Part shown: positions 50,196-59,588 of the stretch, piece by piece
Layout: each line of letters begins with the position of its first letter
Numbering within the stretch: the first letter of the stretch is position 1
Source: Bacteroidota bacterium
GTDB taxonomy: Bacteria; Bacteroidota; Bacteroidia; NORP154
Direction of reading: 5' to 3'
Assembly: GCA_022572355.1 (NCBI GenBank)
Contig: JACZWC010000013.1
Location: 1-64,000 of the forward strand
DNA length: 64,000 nucleotides
Made by a program: the position numbers and the translations under genes
The notes under the pieces: generated by a model
Database searches by the model: none
What the model saw: the letters and a program-made list of their open reading frames with translations, nothing else
Told to the model about the DNA's origin: nothing

Positions 50196-52604
50196 ATGGA
50201 CTATATTGGAGAGCAACTTATACCTGGGATGTTCGGCAACTTCTTTCTTGCCTTGTCTTTTTCTGCCACAATACTGGCAACAACAGCCTACTATTTCTCT
50301 GCTAAAGACTCTGATGACGGTAGCTGGAGGAAAATTGGACGAACCGCATTTCGTATCCACTCACTATCTGTGCTTGGCATTTTTGCGGTGCTATTCTACA
50401 TGCTGCTGAATCATCTTTTTGAGTACCACTACGTTTGGCAACATTCCAATACGGAAATGCCAATGCGTTATATTTTATCCTGCTTCTGGGAAGGGCAAGA
50501 GGGAAGCTTTATGTTATGGTCATTCTGGAATATGGTGCTGGGTAACATTTTAATTAAAACAGCCAAGGACTGGGAAGGATCGACGATGACTGTAGTTTCA
50601 TCGGTTCAGGTATTTCTGTCATCAATGCTCCTGGGACTGGTTATTTTTGAATACAAATTGGGGAGTAATCCATTTATTCTCCTGCGCGAGCATCCGGATA
50701 TGGTGAACATGCCCTTTACCAGGATCGCGGATTATGTAGATAAAATCGACGGCAGGGGACTCAATCCCATTCTTCAAAACTATTGGATGATTATTCATCC
50801 CCCTACCCTATTCCTCGGTTTTTCATCTGTAATGATCCCTTTTGCCTACGCAATAGCGGGGTTCTGGAAAAAACGCTTTAACGACTGGCAAAAACCCGCA
50901 TTGCCCTGGGCATTTTTCGGTGTGATGATATTGGGAACAGGAGTGTTGATGGGAGGCGCGTGGGCATATGAGGCATTGAGCTTTGGTGGATTTTGGGCCT
51001 GGGATCCTGTTGAAAATGCATCATTGGTACCCTGGATTACCCTTGTTGCTTCTGCACATGTGATACTCATTAGCAAGAATACCGGCAAATCTGTAAAGAC
51101 TGCATTTATTTTGACCACTGTAACTTTTGTCCTCATACTATATTCCACGTTCTTAACGCGTAGCGGAATACTGGGAGATACCTCTGTACATGCTTTCACA
51201 GATTTGGGGATGTCTGGTCAATTGTTGATCTATCTCATCTTTTATTGTGTGCTCACGCTGGCAATATTCGCAACAAGGTGGAAGTATGTATCAGGCGACA
51301 AAAAAGAGGACAGCATCAATTCAAGAGAGTTTTGGATGTTTATAGGCGCCCTGGTATTGTTGATATCTGCATTTCAAATAATTTTTTCCACCTCAATTCC
51401 CGTAATAAATAAGGTATTTGGATCCAATCTCGCACCGCCGGCGGATCCAATTATGCACTATAATTCCTGGCAAATACCCTTCGCAATAATCGTAGGTTTT
51501 CTGATAGGCTTGGGGCAGTTTTTAAAATACAAAAACAGTGATATCTCGAAATTCTGGAAGAAGATCCGGGTATCCTTGCTGATCGCTGCAATCTTCAGCG
51601 CTACCATTGCAATACTGACCTCCAACACAAACTACCATTATGTATTGCTCTTTTTCGCGGCCACATTCGCGGTAGTTGCCAATGCGAATTATTTTTTGAG
51701 AATTATGAAGGGGAAAATCTCAAAAGGTGGCTCCTCCATTGCTCACATTGGATTTGGTTTGATACTCCTGGGTGCGCTGGTAAGCACTTCTATGTCGAAA
51801 GTAATATCTCAAAATTCTTCTGGAATTGATGTAAAAGTATTGGGATCTGATTTTTCCAATCATGATAACATCATGCTGTTTAAAAATGATACTCTACAAA
51901 TGGGAGATTACTATGTATCCTACTCGAACAAAAGGAAAGAAGGAGTTAACATTTACTTCGATATTGACTATTACTCAAAGTCTGAGACTGGCCAATTGAT
52001 TAAAGCTTTTACTTTGAATCCTCTCGTACAGCTCAACAAAACCATGGGGAATGTAGCGGAGCCCGATACACGTCACTTCTTGACCCAGGATATCTATACG
52101 CACATTACCTATGCAGACTTAAGTCAGATTGAAGCACCAGCAACCGGTAAAAGTGGGTATATGGAGCCGAAAGAGAAGATGCTCGCCATTGGCGACACGA
52201 TGTTCAGCAGCAACGCAATAATAATCTTGCACCAGTTAAATACCTCTTTGGATAAAGCAGAACACGAGCTTACGGATAATGATATTATTGTAGGAGCTCA
52301 ATTACATATTCTCAAAATGAACGGGGATATTATAACTGCTACGCCACTGTACATCATTCGGGATATGATGGTGGAGAGTATTGCCGATTCAATTCCGGAC
52401 CTCGGGCTTAAATTCCTTTTCACGAAGATAGATCCTGAATCAGGACAGATCAAGATCAGTCTGTTTGAGAAACAAGATAATAAGAGAGACTTTGTTGTAA
52501 TGAAAGCGATAATATTTCCGTTTATCAATATATTATGGACTGGGTGCATATTTCTAATCTTTGGATCCATATTGGCCATAAGACAAAGAATTAAGACATC
52601 TTGA
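50196..52604 (+). CDS. ccmF: Cytochrome c heme lyase subunit CcmF
   Basis: 802 residues, many membrane helices. The WWD heme motif is FGGFWAWDPVENASLVPWIT near 268-287. His residues for heme binding flank it (NYWMIIHPPTLFLG). CcmF with CcmH ligates heme to apocytochrome CxxCH. CcmH and CcmI are not adjacent, nor is the CcmG thioredoxin. The C-terminal part is a periplasmic beta domain of about 230 residues. It overlaps the next gene by 4 bases. Confidence 0.92.
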   Translation: MDYIGEQLIPGMFGNFFLALSFSATILATTAYYFSAKDSDDGSWRKIGRTAFRIHSLSVLGIFAVLFYMLLNHLFEYHYVWQHSNTEMPMRYILSCFWEGQEGSFMLWSFWNMVLGNILIKTAKDWEGSTMTVVSSVQVFLSSMLLGLVIFEYKLGSNPFILLREHPDMVNMPFTRIADYVDKIDGRGLNPILQNYWMIIHPPTLFLGFSSVMIPFAYAIAGFWKKRFNDWQKPALPWAFFGVMILGTGVLMGGAWAYEALSFGGFWAWDPVENASLVPWITLVASAHVILISKNTGKSVKTAFILTTVTFVLILYSTFLTRSGILGDTSVHAFTDLGMSGQLLIYLIFYCVLTLAIFATRWKYVSGDKKEDSINSREFWMFIGALVLLISAFQIIFSTSIPVINKVFGSNLAPPADPIMHYNSWQIPFAIIVGFLIGLGQFLKYKNSDISKFWKKIRVSLLIAAIFSATIAILTSNTNYHYVLLFFAATFAVVANANYFLRIMKGKISKGGSSIAHIGFGLILLGALVSTSMSKVISQNSSGIDVKVLGSDFSNHDNIMLFKNDTLQMGDYYVSYSNKRKEGVNIYFDIDYYSKSETGQLIKAFTLNPLVQLNKTMGNVAEPDTRHFLTQDIYTHITYADLSQIEAPATGKSGYMEPKEKMLAIGDTMFSSNAIIILHQLNTSLDKAEHELTDNDIIVGAQLHILKMNGDIITATPLYIIRDMMVESIADSIPDLGLKFLFTKIDPESGQIKISLFEKQDNKRDFVVMKAIIFPFINILWTGCIFLIFGSILAIRQRIKTS

Positions 52605-52969
52605 ACAATCAGAGCAGAATAGGCAGTTTTAAAAATGCGCTAAAGGGAATTGCAGTGTTCGTCAGGACCCAGACAAATGCAAAACTTCACCTTGTAGCCG
52701 CTTTACTGGTTGTGCTGTTTGGTTATTACTTTCATGTTTCCATAACAGAATGGTGCCTTTTGATAGGAGGGATTGGTATTGTTTTGATCGCTGAAATATT
52801 CAACAGTGCTCTTGAATTGCTCTCGGATGTAGTTTCACCTGATTATGATGATAGGATAAAAAAAGTCAAGGATATGGCAGCTGGAGGTGTTCTCATTGCA
52901 GCTTGTGCTTCTGCCCTGGTAGCCGCTCTTATCTTTTTGCCTAAAATTATGAGTTGTTGTTTTTATTAA
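52601..52969 (+). CDS. dgkA: Diacylglycerol/undecaprenol kinase family protein
   Basis: 122 residues with three membrane helices and the DgkA signature AEIFNSALELLSDVVSPDY near 66-84, ending the active-site region KKVKDMAAGGVL. It phosphorylates diacylglycerol or undecaprenol in the inner membrane. The start is TTG within the overlapping TTGA at the ccmF stop, so translation is probably coupled. Confidence 0.9.
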   Translation: MNNQSRIGSFKNALKGIAVFVRTQTNAKLHLVAALLVVLFGYYFHVSITEWCLLIGGIGIVLIAEIFNSALELLSDVVSPDYDDRIKKVKDMAAGGVLIAACASALVAALIFLPKIMSCCFY

Positions 52970-52974
52970 TTTTG
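52967..52974 (+). promoter_or_regulatory. -7 box candidate (TAATTTTG)
   Basis: Exact TAnnTTTG match at the dgkA stop, 25 bases before the gene at 53000. Confidence 0.35.
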
Positions 52975-52999
52975 AATTCGAAGTAAGAACTCTTCTTCT

Positions 53000-53740
53000 A
53001 TGGAAATTACAGGCCTTCCTCTCACTATTTTGAAAATTCTATTCTTTGGTACGCTCATGGCGTTGTTTTTTATATTATTGAAAAATGGAATCAAGTTCGT
53101 AGCGGCTGATAAACCATATTCCAAAAGGCTTCATAATGTATTCTTGAATGGCAAAACAATTGCCTGGTTAATATTTGGATTCTGGAGCATCGAGCTAATT
53201 GCATTAAAGGACCCGTGGTACACAAGAATCTTCGCCATGGTTCTGATAATTACCATCATCGGAATCTCATGGACAATTGTGAGAGATTTGATTACCGGGC
53301 TCCTTACAAAAATGGATGGGTCTTACACAATTAACGGATGGATACGCATAAGGGAAGTTGAAGGCAAGATCAAGGCATTCGGATTCAGGTCGCTGGAAAT
53401 TGAAACGGAGAAAGGCGAAACCGTTAATATCCCGTATCATTTGCTCAATTCGGAAATGATTGTTAGATCTCAGCCTACAGAATCAGTAATGAGCTGTACC
53501 TTTAAAATAGAAGTACCGAACACCAAACAGTTTAAAGAGTATCAAAAATTAATACGAAATGAAGTACTCAACAGCCACTGGGTGTCCCTAAAAAAGGAAC
53601 CTAAAATAAAACTCCTCAGTGAAGAAAATGGCTCACTGATTCTCCAGGTCACAGCTTACACACTTGATGAACGATATTTTGAGGAAATAGAAACCTATGT
53701 GAAATCTCTGTTTGCCCCAGAGCAAGAGTCAAGCCAATAA
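53000..53740 (+). CDS. MscS-type mechanosensitive channel domain protein
   Basis: 246 residues. Three membrane helices lie at about 8-30, 52-70 and 78-100, then an MscS-like beta domain: GSYTINGWIRIREVEGKIKAF and SLEIETEKGETVNIPYHLLN. The pore-helix region (GISWTIVRDLITGLLTKMDG) is short and less glycine/alanine-rich than in classical MscS, so channel function is plausible but unproven. It converges with a second, more typical MscS gene whose stop is 18 bases away. Confidence 0.75.
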   Translation: MEITGLPLTILKILFFGTLMALFFILLKNGIKFVAADKPYSKRLHNVFLNGKTIAWLIFGFWSIELIALKDPWYTRIFAMVLIITIIGISWTIVRDLITGLLTKMDGSYTINGWIRIREVEGKIKAFGFRSLEIETEKGETVNIPYHLLNSEMIVRSQPTESVMSCTFKIEVPNTKQFKEYQKLIRNEVLNSHWVSLKKEPKIKLLSEENGSLILQVTAYTLDERYFEEIETYVKSLFAPEQESSQ

Positions 53741-53758
53741 GAATCCAGCATTCCTATC

Positions 53759-54625
53759 TTATTCTTTTGAGCCTGGAGAAAAGCCCTTTGGGATTTGTTC
53801 GGCCTTTATATGTACATCCCTCTGTGGGAACGGAATGTGGATATTATTCTCCTTAAACTTCAGGTCTACAGCAAATCTGATGTCGCTCTTCACTCTTTCA
53901 ATCCTGAACATGTTCTCACTGTAAAAAAGCAGCTCGAATATAAGTGCAGAATCTCCGAAGTCAATAAAACGAACACTGGCATCGGGTTTCGTAGCCACGT
54001 ATTTATGCTCTTCAGCACATTCGAGCAACACTTTTTTCACGAGCTGTGTATCCGATCCATAGGCCACACCAACTGTTATTCTAAATCTGGTAAACTGCCT
54101 GTTATGGCTCCAATTGATCACCTTTTGAGAAGTAAAGAATGAGTTGGGGATGATCATGATAATATTGTCTCTCGTTTCAATCTCCGAAGTTCGCAACCCA
54201 ATGCTCTCCACCCGCCCTACGATTCCTTCAATTTCTATTACTTCACCCACCTTGATAGTACCGTCAAAAAGTAGAATAATACCAGAAATAAAATCATTGA
54301 ATATTTGCTGAAGTCCAAAGCCCAGGCCCACCAACAGTGCGGCAGATCCAGCCAATAAGAAAGTGACCTTGACCCCGATACTCTCAAGGCCGATCACAAC
54401 AGCAATCATTATGATGATGTACTTAACTATCTGAAAAATGCCATGAAGTCGTCCTTCCCCTACCCTTTGCTTGAGCCCTTCCTGGTGAATAAATTTCTTA
54501 ACCCCCCAAAGCGCTGACCGAACCATGATGATCAAGGCAATTAGAAGCAGAATATGATAGGGTGTCATAGAAAAGTTGTCGAGATCGACCAACTTGTATT
54601 CTAATATGTCCTGAATTTTCTTCAC
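53759..54625 (-). CDS. MscS-family mechanosensitive ion channel
   Basis: 288 residues. Membrane helices at about 20-40, 65-85 and 90-115 are followed by the pore helix with the MscS pattern (GSAALLVGLGFGLQQIFNDFISGI) and the beta domain (GEVIEIEGIVGRVESIGLRTSEI, then IIPNSFFTSQKVINWS). It opens under membrane tension to relieve osmotic pressure. It lies 4 bases downstream of the NhaC-type antiporter gene, likely in one operon for ion and osmotic balance. Confidence 0.92.
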   Translation of the reverse strand: MKKIQDILEYKLVDLDNFSMTPYHILLLIALIIMVRSALWGVKKFIHQEGLKQRVGEGRLHGIFQIVKYIIIMIAVVIGLESIGVKVTFLLAGSAALLVGLGFGLQQIFNDFISGIILLFDGTIKVGEVIEIEGIVGRVESIGLRTSEIETRDNIIMIIPNSFFTSQKVINWSHNRQFTRFRITVGVAYGSDTQLVKKVLLECAEEHKYVATKPDASVRFIDFGDSALIFELLFYSENMFRIERVKSDIRFAVDLKFKENNIHIPFPQRDVHIKAEQIPKGFSPGSKE

Positions 54626-54629
54626 CGTA

Positions 54630-56657
54630 TCAAATTACTGGGGGTTCTGCGCCTTCTACTTTTTCGCCAATAAACTTAACCACCAGGTATAATACGATTA
54701 ATCCCACTGGAAAAGTGATTAATGACGATGCGCCTAAAGCAGCTGGTATCGTTCCAAAAACTATCCCTGTAGCTCCGACCACCAACGCGTAGGGGAGTTG
54801 TGTTCTTACGTGACTGATATGATCGCACTTTGTTGCCAATGAACTCAGAATAGTAGTGTCTGATATTGGTGAGCAGTGGTCGCCAAATACGGCACCTGCC
54901 AATACACAAGATACAACATTGTAGAATATGCTCATGGATGTTTCATGATCCAATCCACTGACATTACACACCTGCCATGCAGCTGGAAGCATGAGAGGAT
55001 ACAAGATGGCCATGGCACCCCAGGATGAACCCGTTGAGAAGGCTATGAGTGCAGCCAGTATAAATGTAATGGCCGGTATAAATATTGGCGTTATTCCTCC
55101 TGATAACATGATTCCCGTTATGAAATCAGCTGTGTGCAATTGTTCTGTTACCAATGCCAACGACCACGACAAAATCAGAATCATTATTGCCGCAAACATA
55201 CTCTTAAATCCTTTCATTGCCGAGTCAATGGAATCAGTTAACGACATTATTTTTTGGCTAACAGTTAACAAGATGGCAACTAACAAACCCACCAAGGAAG
55301 CCCATAAAAGAGCGAAATAGGAGTTGGATGCCCCAATTATCAAAGAGAGCTTCTGAGAGATGCCCATATTCTCCATGGCATCTGTCCACTGTAAGCTTTG
55401 TATACCCGTATAGACCAATCCTATCATTGTCCCAACTATTACAATTGAAATAGGAATTACCGCATTGTACCACCTGTGTTTTGCACCTTCAACAGGTTCA
55501 ATCTCACTCAACTCCTGAGGATCTTTTGAAATTTTGTTTTCATCTTCGGCCGTATTATCCTCTTCATCTTCAGTCAAATCCATATTTCTGGCCCGCACTT
55601 CGGCTTTGTACATAGGACCGAAGTCTTTACCCTGATAAATTATCATAAGGATGAAGCAAAGTGTAAATATTGGATAAAATGAATAGCGAAGTGAATTGAT
55701 GAATACGGAATATGCACCCTCCTCAATTCCTATTTTTTCCACTGATGATTCTATATATCCCAATTCAAAACCTATCCAGGTAGTGACAAAGGCAATTGCC
55801 GCTACAGGCGCTGCGGTGGAATCGACGATATAACTCAGCTTCTCCCTCGAAATCTTGAGTTTATCTGTTACCGGCCTCATTGTATTTCCAACCACAAGGG
55901 TGTTTGCATAATCATCGAAGAAGATCACTATTCCCAGCAACCAGGTAGCAAATTGTCCTGATCTGGCATCTTTGGCATATTTCGATATATGATCAACGAC
56001 ACCGAGCATTCCGCCATTCCTGGAAATAATACTTACAATGGCGCCAATCATCATGGAGAAAATGATGACGGATAAGTGATCCCAGTTATTAAGAGAATCA
56101 AGTACGTAAGTATCTATTACAGAGAGCAATCCAGTAAACAGGCCTGTAAAACCTTCTTTATAAACCCCAATTAAGGCGCCTCCAAAAAATATCCCAATGA
56201 ATAAAGAAGTTATTACCTCTTTGAAAATGAGTGCCATCAGTATCGCGATTAACGGTGGCATAATTGAGAGCCACAGCGGAATGGGCTTAATATCACTTAT
56301 ATAAACAAAATCTCCATATTCCACTCTCAGTGGCTCACCATCCGTAAAATAATGCTCAATAACACCTACCCCCTTATCAAATTCAATTGTAACCGGCTTC
56401 CCATTCACCAGCATGATAATCCTGTTATCTTCTTTAATTAGCTTAAGATGTTTGGGATCAGCAAATCTCAATGTAATACTTGATGGGATATCCTGAATGA
56501 TTACTGCTGGCAATTCAACTGAAACATCACCCTTTAGGATAGCATCATGTTTTCTGGTGGAGACGGTATCAACAGGTAACTTAGCCTGTGAATCGCTGAT
56601 AAAAAACAAACTCATTACGAGGGATATGCAAAAGATTTTTACCAATGTAAATCTCAT
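54630..56657 (-). CDS. NhaC-family Na+/H+ antiporter with periplasmic N-terminal domain
   Basis: 675 residues. A signal peptide (ending FISDSQA) and a beta-rich domain of about 100 residues (SSITLRFADPKHLKLIKEDN) come before the first transporter helix near 130. The antiporter core shows FFDDYANTLVVGNTMRPVTD, VTTWIGFELGY, STGSSWGAMAILYPLMLP and GDHCSPISDTTILSS, all typical of NhaC. An acidic cytoplasmic loop (DLTEDEEDNTAEDENK) sits mid-protein. The N-terminal domain is unusual for the family in general. Its start overlaps the stop of the DnaJ-type gene by 4 bases. Confidence 0.9.
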   Translation of the reverse strand: MRFTLVKIFCISLVMSLFFISDSQAKLPVDTVSTRKHDAILKGDVSVELPAVIIQDIPSSITLRFADPKHLKLIKEDNRIIMLVNGKPVTIEFDKGVGVIEHYFTDGEPLRVEYGDFVYISDIKPIPLWLSIMPPLIAILMALIFKEVITSLFIGIFFGGALIGVYKEGFTGLFTGLLSVIDTYVLDSLNNWDHLSVIIFSMMIGAIVSIISRNGGMLGVVDHISKYAKDARSGQFATWLLGIVIFFDDYANTLVVGNTMRPVTDKLKISREKLSYIVDSTAAPVAAIAFVTTWIGFELGYIESSVEKIGIEEGAYSVFINSLRYSFYPIFTLCFILMIIYQGKDFGPMYKAEVRARNMDLTEDEEDNTAEDENKISKDPQELSEIEPVEGAKHRWYNAVIPISIVIVGTMIGLVYTGIQSLQWTDAMENMGISQKLSLIIGASNSYFALLWASLVGLLVAILLTVSQKIMSLTDSIDSAMKGFKSMFAAIMILILSWSLALVTEQLHTADFITGIMLSGGITPIFIPAITFILAALIAFSTGSSWGAMAILYPLMLPAAWQVCNVSGLDHETSMSIFYNVVSCVLAGAVFGDHCSPISDTTILSSLATKCDHISHVRTQLPYALVVGATGIVFGTIPAALGASSLITFPVGLIVLYLVVKFIGEKVEGAEPPVI

Positions 56658-57385
56658 CTTATATCTCTTTCCTTCTTAATTATTTCATATGCTTCGCTAA
56701 CCTTTTGAAACTTTTCTTTGGCCGCTTTCTGAAATTCCGGGCCCAGATGAGTGAGTTTATCAGGATGGTATTTTACGGCCATCTTCCTGTATGCCTTCTT
56801 TAATTCTGAATCGCTGGCATTATCGTTAATTTCAAGAATCTGATAAGCTGCGTTGGCATCCTTGTAGAACATCGCTTTGATAGACAAAAACTCGCGCGCG
56901 CCAATACCCATGTACCTCGAGATAAGCTCTATCTGATTGACCTCCCTCCTATCCACGTGACCGTCTGCTTTTGAAATTCCGAATAAGAAGTGAATCAATT
57001 GAAGCCTCGAATGCAAGGTCATATTGTCTCGTATCTGAACGCACACTTGTTGTATATCAACACGCTGCTTCAAAATCTCCTTGAACAGTTGCATTTTCTC
57101 TGCTGTATCAGCGGCTCCGAATTGCCGAGTAAAAAACTGCCTTAGATAGTTTAATTCGGATTTTAGAACTTTCCCGTCCGCTTTCATTACCGCTGCGGAA
57201 AGGATGAGTAGGCTTACACCAAAATCACCTGCCCTTGTTTGTGATCTAAATGGTCTTCCATTCTCCGTTTGAATCACTTGAGCATTGTCAAACATGGAAC
57301 CAATCGCAAATCCTAATATGGCTCCAATTGGACCTGCAAAAGTCCATCCCAAGCCACCACCAATCCACTTTCCAAACTTTGCCAT
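56654..57385 (-). CDS. TerB/J-domain co-chaperone (DjlA-like)
   Basis: 243 residues. A glycine-rich N-terminal segment (GGGLGWTFAGPIGAILGFAIG, about 10-30) may sit in the membrane. A TerB-type helical domain spans about 50-160 (ILSAAVMKADGKVLKSEL, GISKADGHVDRREV) and a C-terminal J domain about 175-240 has the HPD motif in AVKYHPDKLTHLG. The order TerB then J domain is that of DjlA-type DnaK partners. It starts the minus-strand run with the antiporter and MscS genes. Confidence 0.88.
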   Translation of the reverse strand: MAKFGKWIGGGLGWTFAGPIGAILGFAIGSMFDNAQVIQTENGRPFRSQTRAGDFGVSLLILSAAVMKADGKVLKSELNYLRQFFTRQFGAADTAEKMQLFKEILKQRVDIQQVCVQIRDNMTLHSRLQLIHFLFGISKADGHVDRREVNQIELISRYMGIGAREFLSIKAMFYKDANAAYQILEINDNASDSELKKAYRKMAVKYHPDKLTHLGPEFQKAAKEKFQKVSEAYEIIKKERDIR

Positions 57386-57435
57386 AATTTTATAAGGTGC
57401 GAATGAATTATTAGAGGTTCCTTAAATGCATTTAC

Positions 57436-57487
57436 TACATTTGCTCAGAGCGTTTCTTGAAGTAAATACGGTGTAAATGCAAAGATA
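57436..57487. promoter_or_regulatory. Divergent -7 boxes between the DjlA-like and M42 genes
   Basis: TATCTTTG on the minus strand (57480-57487) and TACATTTG on the plus strand (57436-57443) both match TAnnTTTG. Because the boxes face each other, transcripts of the two directions would overlap for about 30 bases. No other feature is seen in 57386-57582. Confidence 0.4.
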
Positions 57488-57582
57488 GGCACCTCTGGTT
57501 AATTTAAAACTTTTCCGATAAAAAACTGAATCTTCACCAATAGACAAGTTGACAACTGAAAAGTGTCTGAATTTTAAAGATT

Positions 57583-58671
57583 ATGGCTAAAAAATCTATT
57601 ATCACGGATAAGTCACTGGAATTTTTTCGCAATTATATCAATAACCCCTCGCCTACCGGTTTTGAGGCGGAAGGGCAAAAGCTGTGGTTGGAGTATATAA
57701 AGCCCTATGTTGATGATCATTTCACGGATACCTACGGAACAGCAGTTGGGGTAATTAACCCAGATGCAGAATACAAGGTGGTAATTGAGGCACATGTAGA
57801 TGAGATTTCCTGGTTTGTTCATTACATCAGCGATAAGGGGTTTATTTATGTAGTACGTAACGGTGGGTCCGACCATCAGATAGCTCCTTCAAAGCGTGTG
57901 AACATTCACACGAAAAACGGTATGGTTAAGGCCGTTTTCGGATGGCCGGCCATACACCTCAGAAATTTGAATAAGGAGGAGAGTCCGAAAATCAAAAATA
58001 TTTTTTTGGATTGCGGCTGTAAGGACAAGAAAGCAGTTGAAAAACTGGGTATTCACGTGGGCTGCGTAGTTACCTATGAGGATGAATTCATGATTCTCAA
58101 TAAGAAATTTTATGTTGGCAGGGCAATGGATAACAGAGCAGGTGGATTTATGATTGCTGAAGTTGCACGCCTCATTAAGGAGAGGAAGACCAAGCTTCCT
58201 TTTGGATTGTACATTACCAATTCCGTTCAGGAGGAAGTTGGATTGCGCGGAGCAGAGATGATTGTCGATCGCATTAAACCCAATGTAGCAATTATCACGG
58301 ACGTAACGCACGATACACATACTCCTATGATCTCTCAGCAGGAAAAGGGAGATACTGAATGCGGAAAAGGTCCGGTTCTTACCTACGGGCCAGCCGTTCA
58401 TAACAATCTACTGAACCTCATAATTGAAGCGGCAGAAAAGAACAAAATTCCATTTCAAAGAGATGCAGCCTCAAGGGTAACCGGAACTGACACCGACGCT
58501 TTTGCTTATTCCACCGGAGGTGTTCCTTCGGCTTTGATTTCCTTACCGCTGAGGTATATGCACACAACTGTAGAATCGATTCACAAGGATGATGTAGAGA
58601 ATGTAATTCGACTAATTTATGAATCGTTAAAGAAGATTAAGAACAATCACGATTTTAGTTATATAAAATAA
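57583..58671 (+). CDS. M42-family aminopeptidase
   Basis: 362 residues of the M42 co-catalytic metallopeptidase fold. Metal ligands are visible in VVIEAHVDEISW (His), GRAMDNRAGGF (Asp), NSVQEEVGLRGA (the Glu pair), ITDVTHDTHTP (Asp) and RYMHTTVESIHKDD (His). The TET-type dodecamer is usual for the family. It releases N-terminal residues from peptides in the cytoplasm. Confidence 0.92.
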   Translation: MAKKSIITDKSLEFFRNYINNPSPTGFEAEGQKLWLEYIKPYVDDHFTDTYGTAVGVINPDAEYKVVIEAHVDEISWFVHYISDKGFIYVVRNGGSDHQIAPSKRVNIHTKNGMVKAVFGWPAIHLRNLNKEESPKIKNIFLDCGCKDKKAVEKLGIHVGCVVTYEDEFMILNKKFYVGRAMDNRAGGFMIAEVARLIKERKTKLPFGLYITNSVQEEVGLRGAEMIVDRIKPNVAIITDVTHDTHTPMISQQEKGDTECGKGPVLTYGPAVHNNLLNLIIEAAEKNKIPFQRDAASRVTGTDTDAFAYSTGGVPSALISLPLRYMHTTVESIHKDDVENVIRLIYESLKKIKNNHDFSYIK

Positions 58672-58689
58672 TAGCACATTTCGGGATTT

Positions 58690-59046
58690 GTGAAGGGATG
58701 GATGTATATATTGGAGTGTGCAGATGGCAGCTACTATACCGGAAGTACCAACGACATAGAAAAACGAATTCAAGAACATCAGATGGGCGAGGGAGCGAAC
58801 CATACACGTAAGAGACTGCCAGTTAAACTTGTGTATTCCGAAGAATATCCCAGGGTCCACCAAGCCTTTTACCGCGAAAAACAAGTTCAGGGATGGAGTA
58901 GAAAAAAGAAGGAAGCACTGATCAACGGAGAACACGACAAACTACCCAAACTTTCCATGGCATATAGGGATTTGGATACGGGGTCTTCGGGAGCCTCAGC
59001 CCCCGATTACGTTGCAAAGAGTCCTGATGCTAATGATGGTGCCTGA
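58690..59046 (+). CDS. GIY-YIG nuclease-like protein
   Basis: 118 residues. Start GTG at 58690 gives VKGWMYILECADGSYYTGST, with the GIY-YIG-type YI and YTG strands, the Arg helix (IEKRIQEHQMG) and the Glu region (FYREKQVQGWSRKKKEALI). Single-domain members are common in Bacteroidota; their cellular role is unclear. The last 18-20 codons (SGASAPDYVAKSPDAN) are encoded by a large inverted repeat and not by the family domain, and the stop codon lies in its right arm. Confidence 0.85.
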   Translation: MKGWMYILECADGSYYTGSTNDIEKRIQEHQMGEGANHTRKRLPVKLVYSEEYPRVHQAFYREKQVQGWSRKKKEALINGEHDKLPKLSMAYRDLDTGSSGASAPDYVAKSPDANDGA

Positions 59047-59062
59047 GGCTCCCGAAGGCACC
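58985..59062. repeat. Nested inverted repeat at the end of the GIY-YIG gene
   Basis: CTTCGGGAGCCTCAG (58985-58999) pairs perfectly with CTGAGGCTCCCGAAG (59043-59057). The right arm also forms its own hairpin, GGTGCCT (59038-59044) with AGGCACC (59056-59062), which excludes the first. It lies at the convergent junction with the gene at 59064 and may act as a two-way terminator or be an inserted repeat. Confidence 0.8.
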
Positions 59063-59063
59063 G

Positions 59064-59501
59064 TCAACTCGTGTGGTCACTCACAATTAACCATTGGCCG
59101 TCGATCTTTCTCCAGATCAGAGAAAAGAAACCTCCTACATCACCCATTTCTCTTTCTAAGTGCCACTTACCCACCACGAAAGCAGCTGTGCTAGATAAAA
59201 GCTGCACGCTAACTATATCAAAACTGAGCAAGCCCATATGTGATTTATCCGGATACTTTTTCTTGTAGTTGTTGAGCGTGTTTGTCCATCCGTAGGTCAA
59301 CCCGGATTTACCAATGAATTTAAGCGAATCTGAATTCCAATACGTTTCCATAAAGCAATTAATATCCCCATTGTTCCAGCATTTTTCTTGTTTGGTCATC
59401 AATGAAATGATCATGATGCTGTCTTCATGCGCCGTATTTTGAGCTTGAAGCGATGAAACCATTACTATCACCAAAAAATGTAGAAAAATCAGTCTATCCA
59501 T
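59064..59501 (-). CDS. Exported NTF2-like (SnoaL/DUF4440) protein
   Basis: 145 residues. Signal peptide (MDRLIFLHFLVIVMVSSLQA), then the NTF2-like cone fold: MTKQEKCWNNGDINCFMETY helix, a mid strand YGWTNTLNNYKKKYPD, and the final sheet FFSLIWRKIDGQWLIVSDHTS. Family members are enzymes or ligand-binding proteins of mixed function; none is assigned here. Confidence 0.8.
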   Translation of the reverse strand: MDRLIFLHFLVIVMVSSLQAQNTAHEDSIMIISLMTKQEKCWNNGDINCFMETYWNSDSLKFIGKSGLTYGWTNTLNNYKKKYPDKSHMGLLSFDIVSVQLLSSTAAFVVGKWHLEREMGDVGGFFSLIWRKIDGQWLIVSDHTS

Positions 59502-59588
59502 CAGATAACAACTTTTTGATTACAGCCTAAATTTAGCTAAATTTACACTCCTTTTCCTGGGATTTTAAGTAAATCAAAGCAGAAAATT

